Assembly: GCA_030040425.1 (NCBI GenBank) | Contig: JASHTS010000024.1 | Location: forward strand, 1 to 52,832 | Direction: 5' to 3' | DNA length: 52,832 nt | Source: Acidobacteriaceae bacterium | Lineage (GTDB): Bacteria; Acidobacteriota; Terriglobia; Terriglobales; Acidobacteriaceae | Position numbers and translations under genes: made by a program | The notes under the pieces: generated by a model | The model's input: only the letters and a program-made list of their open reading frames with translations | What the model was told of the DNA's origin: nothing | The model's database searches: none | Part shown: piece after piece, positions 1-8,526 of the stretch | Position numbering within the stretch: the stretch's first letter is position 1 | Layout: each line of letters opens with the position of its first letter

Positions 1-607
1 GCAGATTGCGCTCGCGGACGTCGAGCTCGACCATGCGGTCGTCGAGCTTGCCTTCACGGAACTGCTGGCGGAGCTTTTCCCGTGAACGCTGGTAGCTTTC
101 CGCGCCGGGTAGGCTAAGCTGGCCCTCCTGCTGCGGCTGCGCGGGCGGCGGAGGCAGCAGCACGTCGAGGAGGCGCTCCTCGGCGTTCATCTCCGCCTTG
201 TCTTCCACTTCTTCGAGGCGTTCTTCGCGCACCATATCGATGGCGATCTCGACCAGGTCGCGGACGATGGACTCGACATCACGGCCCACGTAGCCTACCT
301 CGGTGAACTTCGAGGCTTCCACCTTGAGAAACGGCGAGTTGGTGAGCTTGGCCAGGCGGCGTGCGATCTCGGTTTTGCCCACGCCCGTGGGGCCAATCAT
401 GATGATGTTCTTGGGCATGATGTCGTCGGCGAGGTCGGGCGGCAGCTTCTGGCGGCGCTGGCGGTTTCTCAAAGCAATCGCTACCGCGCGCTTGGCCGCG
501 CGCTGGCCGACGACGTGCTTGTCGAGCTCGGCGACAATCTCGCGCGGCGTGAGCTCGTCGAGCGCCAGGTCCTGTTCTTCAGCGGTGGCGGGAAGGTAGA
601 TAGCCAT
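1..607 (-). CDS. hslU: ATP-dependent protease ATPase subunit HslU (N-terminal part, cut by window edge)
   Basis: This is the AAA+ unfoldase of the HslVU (ClpYQ) cytoplasmic protease. It unfolds substrates and feeds them to HslV. The first 202 residues are present. They start [12 protein letters not shown] and carry [17 protein letters not shown], then the Walker A segment GPTGVGKTE at about residues 73-81, then the [15 protein letters not shown] region. A charged stretch rich in Glu, Gln and Pro (about residues 120-190) is the start of the inserted I domain. The ATG at 605-607 has GGAAGA just upstream. It lies 102 bases downstream of hslV on the same strand, the usual hslV-hslU order. The C-terminal two thirds lie outside the window. 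Confidence 0.95.
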   Translation of the reverse strand, partial: MAIYLPATAEEQDLALDELTPREIVAELDKHVVGQRAAKRAVAIALRNRQRRQKLPPDLADDIMPKNIIMIGPTGVGKTEIARRLAKLTNSPFLKVEASKFTEVGYVGRDVESIVRDLVEIAIDMVREERLEEVEDKAEMNAEERLLDVLLPPPPAQPQQEGQLSLPGAESYQRSREKLRQQFREGKLDDRMVELDVRERNL

Positions 608-709
608 TCTTCCGTTTGATTCCTCCCCACGCCGGTTGGTTTCTGCGGTTTGCGGCGCGGCTAAGAAGCCGCATTCTCTCAAATCACCAGCCGCGGTTGA
701 GAGTGTCCC

Positions 710-1282
710 CTAGCTCTTCAGCTCCTCGTAGGTAATTTGGCTGTTCGTATAGATGCAGATGTCGGCCGCGATCTTCATGGATTTTTCGGCGATCTCGCGC
801 GCGCCCAGGCTGGTGTTCTCCATGAGGGCGCGGGCGGCGGCCGTGGCGTAGCTCCCGCCGGAACCGATGGCGGCGAGCGGCTCATCGGGATCGATGACGT
901 CGCCGGAGCCGGAGATCAAAAAAGTATGGTCCTTGTCGGCGACCAGGAGCAGGGCCTCGAGATTGCGTAGCATCTTGTCGGTGCGCCAGTCTTTCGCCAG
1001 CTCCACGGCGGCGCGGTTGAGATTGCCGGCGTGCTGCTCGAGCTTGGTTTCAAAACGGGAAAAGAGATTAAAGGCGTCGGCGGTGGAACCGGCAAATCCG
1101 GCGAGGATCTTGTCCTGGAAGAGGCGGCGAATCTTGCGCGCGGAGTGCTTCAGCACGTGATCGCCGAGGGTGACCTGGCCGTCGGCGGCCATCACCACGT
1201 CGCCATTGCGGCGCACGCAAATCACGGTGGTGGAGCGCACGCGGGCGCGGCGATTCCCGGCAATTCTTTCGTCCAAGACCAA
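710..1282 (-). CDS. hslV: ATP-dependent protease peptidase subunit HslV
   Basis: HslV is the proteasome-like Thr peptidase that forms the two stacked hexamers of HslVU. The catalytic N-terminal Thr is the first T of [19 protein letters not shown]. The rest matches the family throughout, for example [31 protein letters not shown] and AIGSGGSYA. The start is uncertain. I chose TTG at 1282 because GGGGAGG sits 8 bases upstream and a minus-strand -10 box TATACT lies at 1310-1315. An in-frame ATG at 1321 would lie upstream of that promoter. A GTG at 1240 would give the family-typical 176 residues. Any residues before the Thr must be removed for activity, so the start does not change the mature enzyme. 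hslU follows. Confidence 0.9.
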   Translation of the reverse strand: MVLDERIAGNRRARVRSTTVICVRRNGDVVMAADGQVTLGDHVLKHSARKIRRLFQDKILAGFAGSTADAFNLFSRFETKLEQHAGNLNRAAVELAKDWRTDKMLRNLEALLLVADKDHTFLISGSGDVIDPDEPLAAIGSGGSYATAAARALMENTSLGAREIAEKSMKIAADICIYTNSQITYEELKS

Positions 1283-1443
1283 GAAAAGAACCTCCCCGTC
1301 GCAAACTTGAGTATAGGGCATTCGAGCTGCGCGCCGTGGCGACGACTGCCAGGGAAATCCGGCAGCCGAAACGGGAAAGCGCGCGCAATTTCAACCTGCG
1401 GTATTCTGGAGGCGGGGCCGCGGTTTATGCGGATTCCCGTGGC

Positions 1444-1920
1444 ATGACCCTGATGAACAAGACTGCGTGGGAGATTGGCGCCGGGGTGGCGGCTGTTGCC
1501 GCGCTCGCCGGGGTTGCCGCGTGGATGGCGCTGCGCAAGCGTCCAACTCCGGAGGAGCTGGAGCTGAGTCGGCGCCGCATGCTGGTGCAGTGGGGCCGGC
1601 TGGTGGACGGGATGCTCCTCGACATCTGCGAAGTGCCGGCTGAGGACGGGCGCAGGCTCAACATGCTGCTGTTCAGCTACCGGATTGCCGGCGTGGACTA
1701 CGAGTGCACGCAGGACATTACGCAGCTGGGGGCTGTGTTGGATGTGACGCAGGTGCGGGCGGGGTTTCCGTGCACGGTGCGCTACCAGCCTGGGAATCCG
1801 CAGAACAGCATCGTTGTCGCGGAGGGATGGAGCGGGCTGCGCAAAGGGCTTCCGCGGCTGCCGCTCATGAGCGAACGCAGCGAGCTGGACGTGGAGCGGG
1901 CGCGGCCCGGACGGGGCTGA
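1444..1920 (+). CDS. Membrane-anchored protein, DUF3592-like
   Basis: This is a 158-residue protein of unknown function, transcribed divergently from hslV. One hydrophobic segment near the N terminus (about residues 11-30, Ala/Val/Gly-rich) is followed by a basic stop-transfer patch LRKRPTPEE. The soluble part has the layout of DUF3592 proteins: a strand with FSYRIAGVDYECTQDI, then PCTVRYQPGNPQNSIVVAEG. In that family this matches the V.Y.P.NP..S motif. The ATG at 1444 places the anchor at the N terminus. The open frame extends upstream to a GTG at 1336 but that stretch is not anchor-like. A TATTCT box at 1402-1407 could be its -10. The DUF3592 assignment is by motif resemblance only. Confidence 0.6.
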   Translation: MTLMNKTAWEIGAGVAAVAALAGVAAWMALRKRPTPEELELSRRRMLVQWGRLVDGMLLDICEVPAEDGRRLNMLLFSYRIAGVDYECTQDITQLGAVLDVTQVRAGFPCTVRYQPGNPQNSIVVAEGWSGLRKGLPRLPLMSERSELDVERARPGRG

Positions 1921-2014
1921 GCGCATCCTGCTCCCGTGTGCTGCTGACTCGTAACTATCGTGAAATTAAGATTTGGCCGCGCAGGACCCGGGAGGCCGGG
2001 CCGGTTTGGCGGCT

Positions 2015-2033
2015 TATACCCATCCCCGGTATA
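2015..2033. promoter_or_regulatory. Promoter with dyad TATACC-N7-GGTATA ahead of the cation exporter
   Basis: A perfect 6-bp inverted repeat (2015-2020 and 2028-2033) ends in a -10-like TATACT at 2030-2035. TTGGCG at 2006-2011 fits as a -35 with an 18-bp spacer. The exporter ATG follows six bases after the -10, which predicts a leaderless transcript. A metal-sensing repressor would be a natural ligand, but none is encoded next to it. Confidence 0.4.
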
Positions 2034-2041
2034 CTTAGAAG

Positions 2042-3022
2042 ATGCATGTCCACGCGGCGCCGGCGGGGCCAGGCGCAAACAGGGACGCAAGACGGACAAC
2101 CACGGTTTTGCGCATATCGCTGGCGGCTACGCTTGCGTATGTAGTGGTCACGTTTGTGGCCGGGCTGCGCGCGCACTCGCTGGCGCTGCTGTCGGAATCG
2201 GGCCATAACGTCTCGGATTTTCTGGCGCTGCTGTTGAGCTTTGTTGCAGTTCATTTCCAGGCGCGGCCGGCGGACGACTCCAAAACCTTTGGCTACCAGC
2301 GGGCCGGTGTGTTGGCAGCTCTCCTCAATGCGGCCACGCTGATTGCGATTGCGTTGTGGATCGGCGTGGAGGCCGTGCATCGGCTTTCGATTCCAGTAGC
2401 CGTGCAGCCGCGGCTGATGATGATCGTAGCCGCCGCGGGCGTGGTGATGAACGGGGTGATTGCGGCGCTCTTGTGGGGCGTGGCCCGCGACGTGAATCTG
2501 CGCTCGGCTTTTCTGCACATGGCCGGCGACACACTTTCGACGGCGGCGGTAATTGCGGGCGGCGCGGGCATCCTGTTTACGGGGCGGAACTGGATCGATC
2601 CGGCGCTTTCCCTGCTGATTGCGGCGCTGATTCTGTGGTCGAGCGCGGGCATCGTCCGCGAGACCCTGAACATCCTGCTCGAAGGCACGCCGCGCGACTG
2701 CCGGATCAGCGAGATTCGCGCGGGCATGGAAGCGGTGGAGGGCGTGATCAATGTGCACGACCTGCACATCTGGAGCCTGGGATCGCAGTCGCGGGCGCTG
2801 GCCTGTCACGTGACCATCGCCGATATACCGCCGTCGGAGAGCGCGTGCATATTGGCCAAGCTGAATCATTTGCTGCGCGCGCATTTCCACATCAGCCACA
2901 CAACCATCCAGTTTGAGCACATCGGCTGCGGCGAGCTGGAAGGGTGCGTGGTGCCGCCCGAAGAGATGGGCGCCAGTCCCGAACCTCACCATGGGCGCAT
3001 CCATTCAGGGCACGTGCATTAA
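2042..3022 (+). CDS. Cation diffusion facilitator (CzcD/ZitB-like) divalent metal exporter
   Basis: This is a proton-driven exporter of Zn2+ or similar divalent cations in the inner membrane. It has six predicted transmembrane helices. The metal-site motifs are SESGHNVSD in helix 2 (His55, Asp59) and HMAGD in helix 5 (His159, Asp163), which is the two-His two-Asp pattern of Zn-type CDF proteins. The C-terminal cytoplasmic domain (GVINVHDLHIWSLGS, with later His) is the dimerising metal-sensing fold. Both termini are His-rich (HVHAAP; PEPHHGRIHSGHVH), which may help gather metal. There is no Shine-Dalgarno. The -10 TATACT six bases before the ATG supports this start. The exact metal cannot be read from the sequence. 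Confidence 0.9.
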   Translation: MHVHAAPAGPGANRDARRTTTVLRISLAATLAYVVVTFVAGLRAHSLALLSESGHNVSDFLALLLSFVAVHFQARPADDSKTFGYQRAGVLAALLNAATLIAIALWIGVEAVHRLSIPVAVQPRLMMIVAAAGVVMNGVIAALLWGVARDVNLRSAFLHMAGDTLSTAAVIAGGAGILFTGRNWIDPALSLLIAALILWSSAGIVRETLNILLEGTPRDCRISEIRAGMEAVEGVINVHDLHIWSLGSQSRALACHVTIADIPPSESACILAKLNHLLRAHFHISHTTIQFEHIGCGELEGCVVPPEEMGASPEPHHGRIHSGHVH

Positions 3023-3046
3023 GCTGAATGCCGGGAGGTTGCCTGC

Positions 3047-5206
3047 ATGTTTTTTCCCTGCCGTGCTTTGAGGTTTGCCTTTTCCTGTTTTCTCTCGCTA
3101 GCAATGGTTTTCGCCGTCCCCGCCGCCCCGCAGGCGCAGACAAGGGTGCCTATCTCCACATTTAATGTGCTCAGCGGCGAGTACGCCAATCCTGCCGATC
3201 CGGACCTCTCCTACGATGTCTACGTGGAAGGCTCCTCGCTGATGTTCGAGTCCCAGCGCACCGTGCCGACGGCGCTGGTTCCGGTTTCTGGATCGGTGTT
3301 TCAGCTGGGGTCGACCAAGACGCTGTTGCAGTTCACCATCAACGACCAGGGCCGGGCCATGGGGTTCGTCTTTCTTGACGACCCCAAGGTGGTTCTTGGG
3401 CGGACCGGCGATGCGGTGCGACATGTCTTCCACGATTACAAGAGAAGCGAGGTGATGATTCCCATGCGCGACGGCGTGAAGCTGTACGCCGTGATTCTTA
3501 TCCCCGCCGACATCACAACGCCGCTGCCGATCCTGCTGCAGCGGACGCCCTATGGCGTAGAGGCGACCAGCCGGGAGTCGTTCTTCAGTTCCCGGCCGGA
3601 GTTAGCGCGCGCGGGCTACATCTACGTGAACGAGGACATCCGCGGGCGCTTCAAGAGCCAGGGGAAATTTGTGATGATGCGCCCGCTTGCCGATCATCGC
3701 AACCTCAAGGCGGTGGACGAGAGCACGGATGCCTACGACACGGTAAGCTGGCTCGTCCAGCACGTGCCCGGCAACAACGGACGCGTGGGCGTGCTGGGAA
3801 CCAGCTATCCCGGCTTTCTGGCCATGATGGCCGGCATCGATCCCAACCCCGCCGTCAAAGCCATCTCGCCGCAGGCGCCCATGATCGACGTGTGGATGGG
3901 CGACGACTTTTTTCATAATGGGGCCTTTCGCCAGACCTACGGCTACGATTATGTGCTGGCCATGGAATCAAGCAAAGAGGTCACCGAGGTGAGCTACGGC
4001 TCGGCCGCCGATGGCCAGCCGGAGGACGGCTTCGACTATTTCTTGAAGAGAGGATCGTTTGAAGAGGATGTGAAGCAATCGGGCGCCAAGGATCTGCCCA
4101 CGTGGAAGATGTTCCTCGGGCACCCGGCTTACGACAGCGTGTGGAGTTCGCGTGCAGTGGAGCAATGGCTGAACGCAGTAACGGTGCCGACTCTCACCGT
4201 AGGGGGCTATTACGACCAGGAAGACATGTGGGGTCCGCAGGAGGTGTATGCCAAGCTGGAGCCCCACGATACGAACCACGAGAACTTTCTGGTGCTGGGA
4301 CCGTGGCGGCATGGCTACTGGTCTTCGTCGTCGCAGCACTTGGGGAATCTCGACTTTGGCCAGCCCATCGGAGCGGAGTTCCGCACCAATATCGAAGCGA
4401 AGTTTTTCGCGCATTATCTGAAGGACGCGCCGGGCAGCGATGCTTCAGGCTTCACCCTCCAGAACACGGCCAGTTTTCAGACGGGCTCGAACACCTGGAA
4501 GTATTATGCGCAGTTTCCTCCCCGGGACTCGATCCCGACGCGGCTCTACCTGGATGGCAGCGGGCAGCTGAGCTGGAGCGCGGCCGCGAGCGATGCCGGG
4601 ACCAGCTACCTGAGCGATCCGGCGAACCCGGTTCCCTACCGGCACCGGCCCATCCAGCCAACCTACAGTGACAATTCGCAGTGGTACAACTGGCTCACCG
4701 AGGACCAGAGATTTGTGACTGACCGCCGCGATGTGGCGGTATGGCGGCTGCCGGTGCTCCAGCACGATTTGACGCTGACGGGCGAGGTGGTCGCAGATAT
4801 CTTCGCGTCGACCACGGGTACGGACAACGACATGGTAGTAAAGCTGATCGACGAGTATCCGGCCGACGATCCCGACCCTGCGATGCGCGGCTACGAATTG
4901 ATGTCCAATGAGGAGATCTTCCGCGGGCGCTATCTCGGGAGCTTCACGACTCCGGCCACAATTCAGGCGGGCGCGATCCGTGAATACCGATTCAGCCTGC
5001 ACGACGTGGATCACGTCTTCAAAGCAGGTCACACGGTGATGGTGGAGATCCAGAGCACATGGTTCCCGCTGTACGATCGCAACCCGCAGACGTTTGTGCC
5101 CAACATTATGAAGGCCAAGCCGGCGGACTATAAACCGGCGACCATCACGATTGATGCGGGCCCCGGGCGCCAGTCGAACCTGGAAGTGCCCTTGATGCCC
5201 TATTAG
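3047..5206 (+). CDS. Secreted CocE/NonD family (peptidase S15-like) hydrolase with extra N-terminal domain
   Basis: This is an alpha/beta hydrolase of the X-Pro dipeptidyl-peptidase/cocaine esterase class. Members hydrolyse acyl, amide or peptide bonds; the substrate here is unknown. A signal peptide occupies about residues 1-30 (cut near AQA-QT). Residues about 32-130 form an extra beta-rich segment not seen in the second copy at 32910. The catalytic domain begins at EVMIPMRDGVKL. The nucleophile elbow is GTSYPG (Ser253), a helical cap follows, and the C-terminal jelly-roll X-Pro domain starts near LTGEVVADIFASTTGTD. GGGAGG lies 8 bases before the ATG. The stop is one base from the convergent permease gene. 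The start and fold are firm, the substrate is not. Confidence 0.88.
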   Translation: MFFPCRALRFAFSCFLSLAMVFAVPAAPQAQTRVPISTFNVLSGEYANPADPDLSYDVYVEGSSLMFESQRTVPTALVPVSGSVFQLGSTKTLLQFTINDQGRAMGFVFLDDPKVVLGRTGDAVRHVFHDYKRSEVMIPMRDGVKLYAVILIPADITTPLPILLQRTPYGVEATSRESFFSSRPELARAGYIYVNEDIRGRFKSQGKFVMMRPLADHRNLKAVDESTDAYDTVSWLVQHVPGNNGRVGVLGTSYPGFLAMMAGIDPNPAVKAISPQAPMIDVWMGDDFFHNGAFRQTYGYDYVLAMESSKEVTEVSYGSAADGQPEDGFDYFLKRGSFEEDVKQSGAKDLPTWKMFLGHPAYDSVWSSRAVEQWLNAVTVPTLTVGGYYDQEDMWGPQEVYAKLEPHDTNHENFLVLGPWRHGYWSSSSQHLGNLDFGQPIGAEFRTNIEAKFFAHYLKDAPGSDASGFTLQNTASFQTGSNTWKYYAQFPPRDSIPTRLYLDGSGQLSWSAAASDAGTSYLSDPANPVPYRHRPIQPTYSDNSQWYNWLTEDQRFVTDRRDVAVWRLPVLQHDLTLTGEVVADIFASTTGTDNDMVVKLIDEYPADDPDPAMRGYELMSNEEIFRGRYLGSFTTPATIQAGAIREYRFSLHDVDHVFKAGHTVMVEIQSTWFPLYDRNPQTFVPNIMKAKPADYKPATITIDAGPGRQSNLEVPLMPY

Positions 5207-5207
5207 C

Positions 5208-7904
5208 TCAGTTGGCGCGCAGCGCCACCATGGGATCGACGTGCGCGGCGCGACGGGCCGGCAGGAAGCCGGAAATCACGGCGATCGCCAGCAATACGGC
5301 GGCCATTCCGAGATAGGTGGCCAGGTCCCAGGGCGAGGTTGCAAACAGAAGCGAGGCGATGAGCCGCGCCACGGCCAGGGATGCGGCCGTGCCGAGAAGA
5401 ATCCCAATCGCGGCGAGGCGTAACGTGGCCGCCAGCACCTCTCGCTGCACGCGGCCCATGGTAGCGCCCAGCGCCATGCGGATGCCAATCTCCTGCGTCT
5501 GGCGGGTGACGGAGTAGGAGATGACGCCGTAGATGCCGAGCGCGGCGAGGAGCAGCCCCAGTGCGGCGAAGGCGGCCACCAGGAACATGAAGAAGCGGCG
5601 CGGCGAGTTGGCGTGATCGACGAAGGTTTGCAGGGGCCGGAACTCGGCCGCAGTCTGGTTGGGGTTCAGAGTGCGAAGGGCCTGGAGCACGGGGCCGGAA
5701 TTCACAGGCAGAGTGGCGCGAAGGACGAGCTGCGCACTCGTGGGCTGGGCCTGCGTTTGCGGGTAGTAAATTTGCCAGCCGGCATCGCCCTCCGTGGTTT
5801 CCTCGTGTACATTTGCGGCGACACCGATAATGTACAGGTCCTGTTGGCCATTGGAGAGAGTGTGACCAACGGCGTCTCCGTTATCCCAGTGAGCCTTAGC
5901 GGCAACGAACTGCGCATAGGCCTGACTGATAATGACGACACTCTGCGTGTTGAAGTTGTCATCCCAGTTGAAATCGCGGCCGCGGAGCGGAGTACCCATG
6001 GCGCGCAGAAATCCCGGGGTAACAACATAGACGAGCGGTCCGGCGGGCAGGGCGTCCGGCTGCGGGATGCCTTTGGGCCAGGGCGTGCCCCACTCACGAT
6101 TCTGCCCCAGGGGTAGGTAGTCGGAAAATCCGGCCGTTTCTACACCGGGAATCTGCAAGACGCGGGCGATGACCTGCTGGAAGAATGCTGTGCGGCGGCC
6201 GATGAGGCCGTGGTACGCCTGCTGCGTGCGCAAACCCTGATCGGAAGCGTAGGGCGGCAGGTCAACCTTGATGGCATAGGCGCGCTCGGGCTGGAAGCCA
6301 AGATCGATATCGAGCACCTTGAGAAAACTGCGCAGCAGTAGACCGGCGCCGACGAGGAGCACGCAGGCCAGCGCCACTTCCGTGACCACCAGGATCGAAC
6401 GGACGCGCTCGTGTTTGCGGCTCTGCCCGGCGCCCAGGCCCGAGTCCTTCAGAGATTCCTGCAGGTTGCCAGCTGCCATGCGCGCACCGGGAAAGATGCC
6501 GAAGAGAAACGCCGTGGCGAGGGCGACGAGAAGAGTCCAGGCAAGCGCAGTTCCATCGATGCGCATGGTGCCGAGAAGAGGAAGCGCGATGGCTCCCTGG
6601 TGGGCGAGCCAGAAGACAAGCAGATTGGCGAGGCACAGACCGAGAAGCGCGCCGATGCCGGAAAGAATGAGGCTTTCCGTGAGCAACTGGCCTATGATGC
6701 GGCCGCGGCTGGCGCCCAATGCGGCGCGCATGGCGAACTCCTTGGAGCGCGCCGTGGCACGGGCCAGCAGCAGATTGGAGAGATTGACGCAGGCGATCAG
6801 CAGGATGAGGCCGACAGCCGACCAGAGCACGATGAGCGAGCGGCGCAGCCGGCCACTCACGTATTCCTTGAGCGGAACCGGGATGGCGCCGCGCCGGTAG
6901 GACCCGCATGACTGAGGATATTTGTTATTCCAGCACATGTGCGGGAGCGCGGCATTGGCGTCCTGGCGCGCCTGCGCAAGCGTGACGCCAGGCTTCATGC
7001 GGCCGATGAGAGTGACGATGTTGCCCCAGTCGCGGGGAGGGCCGTAGAGATCGAGCGGGGTGATGGCATCGATTTTGGCGCCGGGCGAGAAGACCGCGCC
7101 GAAATCGAAGGACGCGGGAAGCACGCCGACCACGGTGGTCTGGCGGCCATTGATGTCGAAAGCCTTACCGATGATCTGCGGGTCGGCGTTGAACTGGCGC
7201 CGCCACCAGGCGTCGCTGAGCACGATGACCGGCGAAGCACCATCGAGGGCATCGGCAGGCGTAAAGAGGCGGCCCATCGCGGGCCTGACGCCGAGCACGT
7301 TGAAAAAGTTGGCGATGACGTCGATGCTGGTGGCGGGGAGGGGCCCGCTGTTGCCGATGGTGAGACTCAGATTGCCGGGACTCGAGAACGCGAAGTACCC
7401 GGTCACGTCCTGATAGGAGTGGGTGTACATGCGGAACTCGTCGTAAGCGTCGGTGGAGTAGGTGGCGCAGGAGAGCCCGCACTTCTGCGGAGGAGGGGCG
7501 ATCCAGACGAGCTCCTGCGCGTTGGGGAAGGGCAGCGGGCGCAGCATGAGCGTATTGACCACGCTGAAGACGGCGATGTTGGCGCCGATGCCGAGCGCCA
7601 GGATGAGAATGGCGACGGCCGTGAAGCCGGGATCGCGGCCCAGCGTGCGGAAGGTGTATCTCAGGTCGTGCAAAAAGATGTCGAGCCGCATGAGTCCGCG
7701 CGCCTCCCGGTGTCTTTCCCTTGCCTGTTGCGCGCCGCCTAACTCGGCCAGCGCCACGCGCCGCGCTTCCTCCGGCGAAAGTCCGCGCTCCAGGTTCTCC
7801 TCGATGGCCAGGTCAAGATGCGCGGCCAGCTCGGCATCGAGCTCCCTATCGAGCCGGCGCCTGGTGAAAAACGCGCGGACGCGGCGAAGGAATCGCCCGT
7901 TCAT
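5208..7904 (-). CDS. ADOP family ABC transporter permease (MacB/FtsX type)
   Basis: This is an 898-residue inner-membrane protein of the acidobacterial duplicated-permease (ADOP) type. The N terminus has a short charged domain (RRLDRELDAELAAHLDL, then GLSPEEARRVALAELGG). TM1 lies around residues 93-118, followed by a large periplasmic MacB-like domain. Two FtsX transmembrane blocks (around 355-530 and 790-890) each carry the E-[FI]-x-[IM]-R-x-A-L-G-A motif (KEFAMRAALGA, QEIGIRMALGA). No ATPase is encoded beside it, so a shared MacB-like ATPase would be needed. The ATG overlaps the padR stop by four bases (ATGA), which indicates translational coupling. The family is linked to export or envelope stress; the cargo is unknown. 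Confidence 0.93.
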   Translation of the reverse strand: MNGRFLRRVRAFFTRRRLDRELDAELAAHLDLAIEENLERGLSPEEARRVALAELGGAQQARERHREARGLMRLDIFLHDLRYTFRTLGRDPGFTAVAILILALGIGANIAVFSVVNTLMLRPLPFPNAQELVWIAPPPQKCGLSCATYSTDAYDEFRMYTHSYQDVTGYFAFSSPGNLSLTIGNSGPLPATSIDVIANFFNVLGVRPAMGRLFTPADALDGASPVIVLSDAWWRRQFNADPQIIGKAFDINGRQTTVVGVLPASFDFGAVFSPGAKIDAITPLDLYGPPRDWGNIVTLIGRMKPGVTLAQARQDANAALPHMCWNNKYPQSCGSYRRGAIPVPLKEYVSGRLRRSLIVLWSAVGLILLIACVNLSNLLLARATARSKEFAMRAALGASRGRIIGQLLTESLILSGIGALLGLCLANLLVFWLAHQGAIALPLLGTMRIDGTALAWTLLVALATAFLFGIFPGARMAAGNLQESLKDSGLGAGQSRKHERVRSILVVTEVALACVLLVGAGLLLRSFLKVLDIDLGFQPERAYAIKVDLPPYASDQGLRTQQAYHGLIGRRTAFFQQVIARVLQIPGVETAGFSDYLPLGQNREWGTPWPKGIPQPDALPAGPLVYVVTPGFLRAMGTPLRGRDFNWDDNFNTQSVVIISQAYAQFVAAKAHWDNGDAVGHTLSNGQQDLYIIGVAANVHEETTEGDAGWQIYYPQTQAQPTSAQLVLRATLPVNSGPVLQALRTLNPNQTAAEFRPLQTFVDHANSPRRFFMFLVAAFAALGLLLAALGIYGVISYSVTRQTQEIGIRMALGATMGRVQREVLAATLRLAAIGILLGTAASLAVARLIASLLFATSPWDLATYLGMAAVLLAIAVISGFLPARRAAHVDPMVALRAN

Positions 7905-8275
7905 GCCGGTTCTCCGTCTTCCGGCAACGCGCCCGAGTCCTTGTCCATCTGCAGCACGCGGTCCATGACGCCACTCAACCGCTCCCAGTAGCGGGCGTCT
8001 TCCGAGAGCCGGCGCTGGCCGGCGGCGGTGAGCGAATAGAACTTGGCTTTGCGGTGGTTGCCGGAGACGCCCCAGCTCGAGCGAATCCAGCCGCGCTGCT
8101 CCAGGCGCACCAGCGACGCGTAAATGGTGCCCTGGTTGAGCAGCACCTGATTGCCGCTTACCTGCTCAATGCGTCGCGCAATGCCGTAGCCGTGGAGCGA
8201 GCCCATGGCGGCGAGGGTTTTGAGCACCATCAAGTCCAGCGTGCCCTGCAAGAGATCCAGTTTGGATGGCTTCAT
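7901..8275 (-). CDS. PadR family transcriptional regulator
   Basis: This is a 124-residue winged-helix repressor. The N-terminal segment LDLLQGTLDLMVLKTLAAMG and the following YGIARRIEQVSG...LNQGTIYASLVRLEQRGWI are diagnostic of PadR. The C terminus is a helix for dimerisation (LSEDARYWERLSGVMDRVLQM). The ATG at 8273-8275 has a perfect AGGAGG three bases upstream, so the longer open frame to 8425 is not used. It heads an operon with the ADOP permease. PadR proteins usually repress their own operon and respond to small toxic molecules. The doubled palindrome immediately upstream fits autoregulation. Confidence 0.93.
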   Translation of the reverse strand: MKPSKLDLLQGTLDLMVLKTLAAMGSLHGYGIARRIEQVSGNQVLLNQGTIYASLVRLEQRGWIRSSWGVSGNHRKAKFYSLTAAGQRRLSEDARYWERLSGVMDRVLQMDKDSGALPEDGEPA

Positions 8276-8279
8276 GGGC

Positions 8280-8335
8280 CTCCTGTGTGCATGCCACAGG
8301 AGAGTAACACAACTCCTGTGGGAACACCACAGGAA
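8280..8335. promoter_or_regulatory. Doubled palindromic operator of the padR-ADOP operon
   Basis: Two 23-bp imperfect palindromes lie at 8280-8302 and 8313-8335. Each is built as CTCCTGTG-N7-CACAGGA(G/A), and they repeat with a 33-bp period (about three helical turns). The minus-strand box TACTCT (8301-8306) falls at the gap between them and suits a -10. The copy near the gene contains the padR Shine-Dalgarno itself. The outer arms also form a perfect 9-bp inverted repeat across the gap (8294-8302 with 8313-8321). The positions strongly suggest a PadR binding site, but this is untested. Confidence 0.7.
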
Positions 8336-8526
8336 TGTGACGAGTGGCGGGAAAACGGCCACACGGGTGCGGATCGCGCGACGATGCGATAAGATTGAAG
8401 TTGTCATGAGCCTCCGCCAGCCCATTCCAGCTCTCCTCTAGCGGCTCCCGCCGCGCACCGTTGGCGTCACTCTTTTTCCGACGAAATCACCCATCAAGTG
8501 AAACTGCCCCGGCCGTGGAGGGGGAC

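Noticed and set aside
1241..1321. ATG start of hslV at 1321
   Set aside because: It lies upstream of a -10 box (1310-1315) and would add residues before the catalytic Thr that no HslV needs.
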